A stretch of 14,267 nt of DNA, from the NCBI GenBank assembly GCA_018813405.1, contig JAHJBW010000018.1, positions 1 to 14,267 of the forward strand, in the 5' to 3' direction. The notes under the pieces are model-generated. The model searched no databases. It worked only from the letters and a program-made list of their open reading frames with translations, and had not been told where the DNA came from. This stretch comes from Candidatus Margulisiibacteriota bacterium (lineage in GTDB: Bacteria; Margulisbacteria; WOR-1; XYC2-FULL-46-14; JAHJBW01). The position numbers were made by a program, and so were the translations under genes. Positions 6,866-13,135 of the stretch are shown piece after piece; the first letter of the stretch is position 1, and the number at the start of each line of letters is the position of its first letter.

Positions 6866-8697
6866 AATTTGATTATCTCTTTGATCTTCTCTTCCGCCTG
6901 TTTCTTTAATTCCTCTTTTGTCTCTTCGGATCTTTCTTCCGCCTGTTTTTTGATCTGCGTCTCTATCTCAATCTGTTTGGCCTCTATCTTTGCCTTTAGC
7001 TTGCCGATGGCGGCTTCAACGGGCTTATCCAGGACCGGCGCCGGGATCGGCCGGCTCAAAGGGCCCTGCAGTTCAAAAGTAAACTCGGCAAAGCCGGACT
7101 CATCACGGAAGACCGAAAATTCCCTGGGCAAGTCGCGGGTAACCGCAGGCGAAAGTTTTGCCGTCAGCCGGTTGCCCGGTTCGTACCGCATGTTGTTGAA
7201 ATTGAGCTTGCCTTTGAAATAGAGCTTTATGTCCGTGTCTTCCAGCGACAGGTCTTTTACTGTCAACACCTTGTTGGACATGGCAAGATCGGTCTTAAGC
7301 CCTTTTACGTAAAGGTCGTGTTTGAAAAGAGAAATGTTGTACTGGTCGGCAATGCTTTCCAGTGATTTTAATTTTTTAAGGCGGCCCTTTAAAAGAAGCG
7401 CGTAGCCGTTGAACTTTAAGTTGTCAAAAGCCTGCGGCAGCTCAACTCCGCCGCCCGAACCCGAGAACTTGAACTCCAGCACGCCCTCGACCTTGTTCTT
7501 CATGTCCAGCATCTCGGGGAGGAACGCATCGATGGCCGCGTTGGTAAAGACGGTCGAATCCACGCCTTTTAACTTTACATAATCAATGACATAGTTAAGG
7601 CTCCGGGTATTGAACCTGCCTTTTAGATCAAGCTTCCCCTGATAGGCTTCCAGCCCGTCGGCCTTTAGCCAGATGACGCGGTCTTTGAGCTTGCCTTCCA
7701 GTTGGATCTTATCAATTTTAAATCCTTGCAGAGACGTGTTCTTGAAGTCCAGCTCCAGGTCCACGGAAAGATTTTTTGGAATGGCGTCCAGGGTCTTTTT
7801 GAGCGAGGCGGTAAGCTGTCCGGGTTTTGCTTTTGCCTTTTCTTTTTTTTCGGCAGGCGCTACCGCAAATATCCCCAGCAGGGGATCCAGCGCCATTTTG
7901 TCTGACTTGATCTCAACTTTGACCTTGGGCCCTTTGGAGAGGTCTTCCACTACTGCCTTGCCGGTGATGGATTCTCCGGCCAGCGAAAGCAGCAGCCTGT
8001 CAAGCTTGGTCTTGTCCTCTTTCAGGTCGATCTTGAAAGAGGTCTCGAACTTGACGGGAATGTCCTTGTTCTGGTAATTTCCTACTGCCGAGAGTTTTAT
8101 GTCCATGGGCTTGATCATTGAAAGGGTTATGCCCGAGACCCTGAGATCTATCTTTTTAAGCTCGCTTTTGCCGCTGGCGTAGTCGTGATAGACGATCTTT
8201 CCGCCCTTGATGGCAAAATTATTTACTAAAAGGTCAATGTTTTGATTTTGTGATTTGGGTTTTTCTCCCATTGTTTTTGATTTTGCAGCTTGTGTTTTGG
8301 GTTTGTCAAAGAGGTCTTCAAAGTTATAAACATTGTTCTCTTTCTTCTCTATCAGGATTTCCGGCTTCTCAAGGATTATTTGATGAACGATGATCTTTTT
8401 CTGAAAGAGCGGCCAGAAGGCGTATTGAAGGTCGATGGCCTTGATGGTGATAAACGGGTCTTTTGAGAAGTATTTGTTGTTGCCGACCGTGACGCCGTTA
8501 AGCTTGATCCCCTTGAAGATGTTGAAGGAAACGCCTTCTATCTTTACTTCGCGGTCCACCATTTGGGATATTTTACTGGCGGCGAAATCCTTGATCTTGT
8601 CCAGAGGAAGGAGCATGGACATCAAAATTGTCAGGGCCACAAAGAAAACGATCAGTCCGCCGGCCGCGATGCCTGCCCATTTTAGCTGTTTGTTCAT
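6862..8697 (-). CDS. AsmA family protein
   Basis: The 611-residue protein has an N-terminal membrane helix (about 11-30) followed by the AsmA start signature: VDREVKIEGVSFNIFKGIKL, PFITIKAIDLQYAFWPLFQK and IIVHQIILEKPEILIEKK. A Lys/Gln-rich linker (about 130-152) precedes long beta-strand-rich repeats of the type that form elongated bridge-like grooves in AsmA/TamB/VPS13-like proteins. The C-terminus (about 562-611) is a Lys/Glu-rich coiled coil. AsmA-like proteins sit in the inner membrane, extend into the periplasm and affect outer-membrane lipid or protein content, so this gene supports a diderm cell plan. The start has GGGGG (8704-8708) as ribosome binding site, overlapping the rmlC stop 10 bases upstream, which implies coupling. 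The stop overlaps that of the convergent gene on CTAG. Confidence 0.9.
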   Translation of the reverse strand: MNKQLKWAGIAAGGLIVFFVALTILMSMLLPLDKIKDFAASKISQMVDREVKIEGVSFNIFKGIKLNGVTVGNNKYFSKDPFITIKAIDLQYAFWPLFQKKIIVHQIILEKPEILIEKKENNVYNFEDLFDKPKTQAAKSKTMGEKPKSQNQNIDLLVNNFAIKGGKIVYHDYASGKSELKKIDLRVSGITLSMIKPMDIKLSAVGNYQNKDIPVKFETSFKIDLKEDKTKLDRLLLSLAGESITGKAVVEDLSKGPKVKVEIKSDKMALDPLLGIFAVAPAEKKEKAKAKPGQLTASLKKTLDAIPKNLSVDLELDFKNTSLQGFKIDKIQLEGKLKDRVIWLKADGLEAYQGKLDLKGRFNTRSLNYVIDYVKLKGVDSTVFTNAAIDAFLPEMLDMKNKVEGVLEFKFSGSGGGVELPQAFDNLKFNGYALLLKGRLKKLKSLESIADQYNISLFKHDLYVKGLKTDLAMSNKVLTVKDLSLEDTDIKLYFKGKLNFNNMRYEPGNRLTAKLSPAVTRDLPREFSVFRDESGFAEFTFELQGPLSRPIPAPVLDKPVEAAIGKLKAKIEAKQIEIETQIKKQAEERSEETKEELKKQAEEKIKEIIKF

Positions 8698-8707
8698 AGA
8701 AGACCCC

Positions 8708-9262
8708 CTAGAAAGCGTCGGCGTATTTTAACTTTGGAGCTATTTTGTCCTTTTCCGAAACAATGACTTCCCCTACCTGGTCAAGCGGCCAGGCAATAGC
8801 GATTTCCGGGTCGTTCCACAAAAGGGCACGCTCTGCTTTTTGATCATATAGCCCGGTGCACTTGTAGGCGGCTTCGGTGCCGTCTTCCAGGCACAGGAAA
8901 CCGTGTGCGATGCCGGGGGGGAAATATAACATGGTATGGTTTTCGCCAGAGAGTATCTCGCCGTACCATTTGCCAAAGGTGGGAGAACCTTTTCTTACAT
9001 CCACTCCTACATCGAAAACCTTGCCCCTTACCACCTTGAGCAGTTTGCCCATGGGGGAGGGGTTGAGCTGATAGTGCAGGCCGCGCACCACGCCTTTTTT
9101 TGAGCGGCTGTGGTTGTCCTGCACGAACTCTTCTTTAAAGCCGGCCTCGGCAAAACCGCGCTTGGAGTATGATTCCATAAAGAAACCACGGTCATCGGCA
9201 AAAACTTTGGGGGTTATCCTCAAGACGCCTTTGACGGACGTTTCTTCGAATTTGAAGTTCAT
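8708..9262 (-). CDS. rmlC: dTDP-4-dehydrorhamnose 3,5-epimerase
   Basis: The 184-residue length and all key motifs match RmlC, which makes dTDP-4-keto-L-rhamnose from dTDP-4-keto-6-deoxy-D-glucose in the cytoplasm for surface polysaccharides. Visible are DDRGFFMESYSKRGF (23-37), FVQDNHSRSKKGVVRGLHYQ (46-65; H63 is the expected catalytic base), KVFDVGVDVRKGSPTFGKWY (81-100), YFPPGIAHGFLCL (113-125) and WNDPEIAIAWP (149-159; D151 is expected to pair with the catalytic His). It starts only 4 bases after the mnmG stop, with no convincing Shine-Dalgarno sequence. No rmlA, rmlB or rmlD is present in this window, so the rest of the pathway must lie elsewhere. Confidence 0.97.
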   Translation of the reverse strand: MNFKFEETSVKGVLRITPKVFADDRGFFMESYSKRGFAEAGFKEEFVQDNHSRSKKGVVRGLHYQLNPSPMGKLLKVVRGKVFDVGVDVRKGSPTFGKWYGEILSGENHTMLYFPPGIAHGFLCLEDGTEAAYKCTGLYDQKAERALLWNDPEIAIAWPLDQVGEVIVSEKDKIAPKLKYADAF

Positions 9263-9266
9263 GTGG

Positions 9267-11090
9267 TTATCTTACCATGGTTCTTCGATGTGCTTCAAGG
9301 TACACCAGCAGAACTCCGATGTCGGCCGGAGATACTCCCGCAATCCTTGATGCCTGGCCAACGGAGGGCGGGCGGTGATAATCGAGCTTGGCGATGGCTT
9401 CTTTTGATATCCCGTGCAGGTCCTGGTACTCAAAGCCTTCAGGAATGCGATGGTTTTCCATCCGCTTGAATTTTTCAACTTGAAGCAACTGTCTCTTAAT
9501 GTAGCCATCGTACTTTTTTTGGATGAATATCTGCTCTTCTACCTCGGGTGAAATTAGATCTCCGTTTTCTACTGCTTCCTTCTTTTTCAAGAAAGCTTGA
9601 TAACGCTCACTTGAAACAAGCCCAACCTGATGGCCTTTTTCGGTCAATCTCAAATCCGCGTTGTCCTGCCTCAAAAGCAGGCGGTATTCTGAGCGCGAGG
9701 TCAACATCCTGTACGGCTCATCTATCTCTTTGGTGATAAGGTCATCTATCAAGGTGCCGATGTAGCATTCATCGCGGCGTAATATCATTGGCTCGCGGCC
9801 CTTAACCTTTAAGGCAGCGTTTATGCCGGCCACGATCCCTTGCGCCGCGGCCTCTTCGTAACCTGAAGTCCCGTTGATCTGGCCGGCGCAGAAAAGGCCT
9901 TCAATATTCTTTGTCTCCAAAGAGTACTTCAGTTGAGATGAGGGAACGAAGTCGTATTCTACCGCATAACCAGGCCTGAGAATCTCAACATTCTCCAGCC
10001 CATTCATCGTGCGCAAGAACTCAAGCTGTACATCCTCGGGCAGGCTGGTGTTCAAACCCTGCGCGTACATCTCATTAGTGTCTCTGCCGCACGGCTCGAT
10101 GAAACATTGGTGGCTGGTCTTGTCAGGGAAGCGCGTAACCTTGTCTTCAATCGACGGGCAGTATCTTGGCCCGACGCCCTTGATCTTGCCGGAGAATAGC
10201 GGAGAGCGGTCAAGATTGGCGCGGATTATCTCGTGCGTCTTCTCATTTGTATGTGTAAGATGACATGTCACCATCGGTAACCGGATCGCCGGATTCCCGG
10301 ATACACCGGATAACCCGTATTGCTGGTATTCCCAGATGAACGAAAACATCTTTGGCGCCTGCCTGCCGGCGAGGCAGGGCTCGTCGCCTGGCTGCGGCGT
10401 CATTTTAGAAAAGTCGATGGACCGCTTGTTAAGCCTGGCAGGGGTGCCGGTCTTAAGACGGCCAAGCCTTAGCCCGATCTTTTTCAGGCTCTCGGATAAG
10501 CCCTTGGCTGGAAATTCGCCAGCGCGTCCCGCCTCCTGATGCTTCATGCCGGTGTGGATGATGCCGTTTAAAAAAGTACCCGTTGTTACTACTATTGTTT
10601 TAGTATGGTAAAAGGTGTCTAGGCTTGTGCGGATGGCTAGGAGAGGCGCTGGTTGGGCCGCGACATGTCGCGGCCATACATCGGGAAGGACTATCTCTTC
10701 CACCATATCCTGTTTAAGATCGAGGTTCTCTTGTTCCTCTAACAGTCTCTTCATGAGGCGGTGGTATTCTTTCCTGTCAGATTGCGCGCGCAGGGATTGG
10801 ACAGCGGGGCCCTTGGTGGTATTGAGCATCTTCATCTGCAAAAAGGTCATATCGGTTGCAATGCCCATCTGTCCGCCAAGCGCGTCAACTTCTCGAACAA
10901 GCTGGCTTTTGGCCGGTCCGCCTACGGCCGGGTTGCACGACATAAAGGCAATGGTATCCAGGTTGATCGTAAGTAGAAGTGTTTGGCAGCCCATACGCGC
11001 GGCTGCCAGCGCGGCCTCTATGCCCGCATGCCCGGCGCCGACAACTATTACATCATATTGCTTGGGGTATACAGCGGGATTGGTGCTCAT
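9267..11090 (-). CDS. mnmG: tRNA uridine-5-carboxymethylaminomethyl modification enzyme MnmG (GidA)
   Basis: MnmG works with MnmE to install carboxymethylaminomethyl at U34 of tRNA. The 607-residue protein has the FAD Rossmann motif VVGAGHAG (16-23), CNPAVGGPAKSQLVREVDAL (52-71), TGTFLNGIIHTG, LKTGTPARL and THTNEKTHEIIRANLDRSP. GPRYCPSIEDKVTRFPDK, GLFCAGQINGTSGYEEAAAQ and the C-terminal SVGQASRIAGVSPADIGVLL are also present. The family cysteines are present (C52 and C276). Relative to E. coli and cyanobacterial proteins as I remember them, there are three likely insertions (about residues 138-148, 239-245 and 259-270). There is also a gap of some 50-60 residues between KKKEAVE and EEQIFIQKKY in the helical C-terminal part. 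The frame stays open, so the gene may still work. No Shine-Dalgarno sequence is visible; TAAAAT lies 5 bases before ATG. It follows the HAD-like gene by 38 bases. Confidence 0.97.
   Translation of the reverse strand: MSTNPAVYPKQYDVIVVGAGHAGIEAALAAARMGCQTLLLTINLDTIAFMSCNPAVGGPAKSQLVREVDALGGQMGIATDMTFLQMKMLNTTKGPAVQSLRAQSDRKEYHRLMKRLLEEQENLDLKQDMVEEIVLPDVWPRHVAAQPAPLLAIRTSLDTFYHTKTIVVTTGTFLNGIIHTGMKHQEAGRAGEFPAKGLSESLKKIGLRLGRLKTGTPARLNKRSIDFSKMTPQPGDEPCLAGRQAPKMFSFIWEYQQYGLSGVSGNPAIRLPMVTCHLTHTNEKTHEIIRANLDRSPLFSGKIKGVGPRYCPSIEDKVTRFPDKTSHQCFIEPCGRDTNEMYAQGLNTSLPEDVQLEFLRTMNGLENVEILRPGYAVEYDFVPSSQLKYSLETKNIEGLFCAGQINGTSGYEEAAAQGIVAGINAALKVKGREPMILRRDECYIGTLIDDLITKEIDEPYRMLTSRSEYRLLLRQDNADLRLTEKGHQVGLVSSERYQAFLKKKEAVENGDLISPEVEEQIFIQKKYDGYIKRQLLQVEKFKRMENHRIPEGFEYQDLHGISKEAIAKLDYHRPPSVGQASRIAGVSPADIGVLLVYLEAHRRTMVR
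10281..10316. repeat. Fourfold CCGGAT repeat inside mnmG (likely in-frame insertion)
   Basis: CCGGAT occurs at 10281, 10289, 10297 and 10306, spaced by 8, 8 and 9 bases. The stretch encodes GLSGVSGNPAIR (residues 259-270), which has no counterpart between the FSF and CxLTHT blocks of other MnmG proteins. It is 36 bases, exactly 12 codons. Confidence 0.6.
10357..10380. repeat. Imperfect GC-rich palindrome inside mnmG (likely in-frame insertion)
   Basis: CCTGCCTGCC (10358-10367) pairs with GGCGAGGCAGG (10368-10378) apart from one bulged G. It encodes CLAGRQA (residues 239-245), seven extra residues between the conserved PGDEP and FSF blocks of MnmG. Confidence 0.6.
10656..10675. repeat. Perfect 20-base palindrome inside mnmG (likely in-frame insertion)
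   Basis: GGCCGCGACATGTCGCGGCC equals its own reverse complement. It encodes WPRHVAA (residues 139-145) in a spot where other MnmG proteins are about 10 residues shorter, just before the conserved strand leading to VVTTGTFL. It resembles small palindromic elements inserted into coding regions. Confidence 0.75.
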
Positions 11091-11095
11091 ATCTA

Positions 11096-11101
11096 ATTTT
11101 A
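11096..11101 (-). promoter_or_regulatory. TAAAAT -10-like hexamer before the mnmG start
   Basis: TAAAAT on the minus strand is followed by 5 bases and then the mnmG ATG. The start has no Shine-Dalgarno sequence. This fits the TANNNT pattern linked to leaderless mRNAs, but A+T-rich bases before start codons make a chance match possible. Confidence 0.35.
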
Positions 11102-11128
11102 CCAGAATTTGCGGGGCATTTGAACCGG

Positions 11129-11977
11129 TCAGCGGTCGAAGGGTCCTTTTAGGCGGAAGAAGGTCTTTTTAAGTGTTTCAGCGTATGTCGGTCCGGCAGG
11201 GTAGGGTGCGGGCCGGATCACGGCCCCTTCTCGAAGAATGTAGCCCCGGTTATTTTGGACAATATCCTTCTCATCAATGCTCTTTAGGACGCTGGGGTGG
11301 TTGAATATATGGTTTCCATAAAAGCACATGGCAAGCTCCAAAACCATGGGAAGGGAGATGATAGAAGAAGGGCTCTTTGGCGTGAATTCGTCTTGCATCA
11401 AACTATCGATGATTGCACGAGAAACATTGTGTTCCGGGGATATCTTGACAACCCCCAGCAACCCGAGGTCGGCCTTTTTTTCATCAAATGAGTCTTCAAT
11501 AAGAACGATTTCATTGGGCGGTACATTAAATTTTTTTGAAATTTGTAATACGGCCGGCTTTTTCTCTGAAGCGCACAGGCAGTCGTCAAAGTCTTCTATG
11601 GCCAAATTTGTCTTGCCCAGGCAGGCAGCGACATGTTTGCGCGATGAGTTGGTGGCCAGGACGAACTTGACGCTATCGCCTTCCCTTTCTCTTATTTGAC
11701 AGAGCTTCTTTTTTAGCCCAAAGCTGGTTTGAATGATGCCAAAGACCTGTTTTCTAAAAATGCCGGGGATGGGCTTAATAGTAAAGATAACGTCGTCCAG
11801 GTCTATGACGACGACCTTGAGGCCGACTGTTCTCGCGGGCAAAAATCTTAGCGACTGATGATTGGCCGCGGACAGGAACTCGTCCATAAGCTCGACCCCG
11901 CGCCCGTCCCTGGGCCGTCCGAATCGGCAGTGAAAAGCATGTTTTGCAAGAGAGCATGCTTGTATGAATGTTCCCAT
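11129..11977 (-). CDS. HAD-superfamily hydrolase-like protein
   Basis: The core of this 282-residue protein has haloacid dehalogenase motifs: VVVIDLDDVIF (55-65; D59 and D61 as nucleophile and general acid), VLATNSS (106-112; motif II), a Lys near SEKKPAVL (138-144), and EIVLIEDSFDEKKAD (156-170; acidic motif IV). It is therefore probably a cytoplasmic phosphatase or phosphotransferase; the substrate is unknown. The first ~54 residues and the last ~85 match nothing I recognise. The ATG at 11977 has no Shine-Dalgarno sequence, and the open frame continues upstream without a start codon as far as about 12022. M31 is an alternative start. It is the first gene of the operon with mnmG, right after the terminator of the NHL gene, so a promoter must lie in 11978-12022. 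Confidence 0.75.
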   Translation of the reverse strand: MGTFIQACSLAKHAFHCRFGRPRDGRGVELMDEFLSAANHQSLRFLPARTVGLKVVVIDLDDVIFTIKPIPGIFRKQVFGIIQTSFGLKKKLCQIREREGDSVKFVLATNSSRKHVAACLGKTNLAIEDFDDCLCASEKKPAVLQISKKFNVPPNEIVLIEDSFDEKKADLGLLGVVKISPEHNVSRAIIDSLMQDEFTPKSPSSIISLPMVLELAMCFYGNHIFNHPSVLKSIDEKDIVQNNRGYILREGAVIRPAPYPAGPTYAETLKKTFFRLKGPFDR

Positions 11978-11983
11978 ATAACC

Positions 11984-11989
11984 ATTATC
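11984..11989 (-). promoter_or_regulatory. GATAAT -10-like hexamer before the HAD-like gene
   Basis: GATAAT on the minus strand lies 6 bases before ATG 11977, the same spacing as TATAAT before tpm. A partial -35 (CTGAAA) lies 18 bases upstream. The operon starts here, just after a terminator, so a promoter is expected in this short gap. Confidence 0.4.
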
Positions 11990-12022
11990 GGAATGCCCGG
12001 GGTAAAATTTCAGACATAAAGA

Positions 12023-12052
12023 AAAAGCCCGTATAAAGGAATACGGGCTTTT
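12023..12052 (-). terminator. Intrinsic terminator of the NHL-repeat gene
   Basis: AAAAGCCCGTAT and ATACGGGCTTTT form a perfect 12-bp stem with a 6-base loop. Read on the minus strand the stem ends in a T-rich run (CTTTTTCTTT). It begins 17 bases past the NHL gene stop. Confidence 0.9.
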
Positions 12053-12069
12053 CAGTTGGCTTGAGTTGC

Positions 12070-13074
12070 TTATTGCGCCTGGGTATATTTAATGACCTTG
12101 TTCTGTCCTTTGTCCAAAACATAAACGTTGCCGTCTTTGTCGACCTCGATGGCGGCAGGGTCCGAGTACATCCCTTCGCCGTCTCCCTGTCCGTTGTAAG
12201 TCCATACTACCTGGCCGCTCATGTTGAGCTTTTTAATTATATTGTTGTCCATGATGAAAATATAATTGCCCCGGGCGGTTATTAGATTGCAGGATTCTAG
12301 TCCGGTCACAAAGTCCGTTGAATTGTTGACCGCGTTTGAATCAAAGGCCGTTGAGATCTTTCTTATGCTCTGCCCGCTGGCAATATAGATATACTCTCCG
12401 CCGGCACCTGAATAAACCACGTCTTTGGCGCTGGTCAATCGAACAGTAAGCTGGTTAGGTCCGCCGATCTCGCCGGCAAAAGCGCCGTTCTTGAAGAATT
12501 TCTTAACCTTGGTGTTGTTGGGGTCACAAATGTAGACCTCATCATTACTGTCGGTGGTTGTTTTACCCCAGCCGCGGTTCTCATCGCCAAGCCCCTGACC
12601 TTCTGATCCGATCTGGCCGTTGGAGCCGAACTGAGTTGCCAGTACGCCGGTGACGCGGAATGCCCTGGTTATGGCATAGCTGGCGTTGGCTACGTACAAT
12701 CTGCCGCTGTTATCGGCCGCTACGCCGGCAGAAGAGCCTCCGATCTGGTCCGAGGTTATGGCTCCGTGAGCGGTGCCATCTACGGACAGGATCGCCACAG
12801 AGTGATTTACCGGGTCAAGAATATAAAGTCTGCCCGCCTGGAGAGACATGTCTGATGGCGTATCAAAGTTGACATGCTGGTTATTGCGTATATAGCCGCC
12901 CCATTCGGCCTGAAAGACCAGCGGACCTGCCGGTCTTATGATCTGCTTATAGGCAACGGGCGGCCGAACGGAAGGGCCAGAAGGCGCGGCCGGCGCGACG
13001 ATGGCGTAACTTGTGCCAACCAGTGACACCACAACCGTTAACAGGAAGAGTGGGAAAATGAACCTTTTTAGCAT
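12070..13074 (-). CDS. Secreted NHL-repeat (six-bladed beta-propeller type) protein
   Basis: The 334-residue protein has a signal peptide (about 1-24, LFLLTVVVSLVGTSYA) and a Pro-rich segment. Propeller blades of NHL type follow: FDTPSDMSLQAGRLYILDPV, SAGVAADNSGRLYVANA, DSNDEVYICDPNNTKVKKF and DPAAIEVDKDGNVYVLDKGQ. NHL propellers bind proteins, glycans or small ligands, and extracellular ones often act in adhesion or scaffolding. No catalytic domain is seen, and no sorting signal is evident. The start is firm: AAGGAGG (13083-13089) precedes ATG at good spacing. It has its own promoter inside the end of rlmD and its own terminator, so it is a single-gene transcription unit, probably well expressed. 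Confidence 0.9.
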   Translation of the reverse strand: MLKRFIFPLFLLTVVVSLVGTSYAIVAPAAPSGPSVRPPVAYKQIIRPAGPLVFQAEWGGYIRNNQHVNFDTPSDMSLQAGRLYILDPVNHSVAILSVDGTAHGAITSDQIGGSSAGVAADNSGRLYVANASYAITRAFRVTGVLATQFGSNGQIGSEGQGLGDENRGWGKTTTDSNDEVYICDPNNTKVKKFFKNGAFAGEIGGPNQLTVRLTSAKDVVYSGAGGEYIYIASGQSIRKISTAFDSNAVNNSTDFVTGLESCNLITARGNYIFIMDNNIIKKLNMSGQVVWTYNGQGDGEGMYSDPAAIEVDKDGNVYVLDKGQNKVIKYTQAQ

Positions 13075-13106
13075 ATCAGAATCCTCCTTGCTTTTAATTG
13101 TGGCTC

Positions 13107-13135
13107 ATTATAGTTTATGGATCGAGGCTAGTCAA
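13107..13135 (-). promoter_or_regulatory. Strong sigma70-type promoter of the NHL-repeat gene
   Basis: On the minus strand TTGACT (13135-13130) and TATAAT (13112-13107) are separated by exactly 17 bases, a near-consensus promoter. The -35 overlaps the last codons and stop of rlmD. Transcription would begin near 13100, upstream of AAGGAGG at 13083-13089. Confidence 0.85.

Noticed and set aside
10261..10270. TGACATGTCA palindrome sharing GACATGTC with the 20-base palindrome in mnmG
   Set aside because: It encodes the conserved TCHL block of MnmG, so it is explained by protein conservation and not by an insertion.
10615..11172. Long plus-strand open frame (185 codons) opposite mnmG
   Set aside because: Its peptide is Ser/Arg/Cys-rich without family motifs and lies wholly opposite strongly conserved MnmG and HAD-gene coding sequence; it is an antisense shadow.
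11210..11226. GGGCCG/CGGCCC hairpin in the HAD-like gene as a fourth palindromic insert
   Set aside because: The stem is only 6 bp in G+C-rich coding sequence and no family alignment shows extra residues there, so chance is likely.
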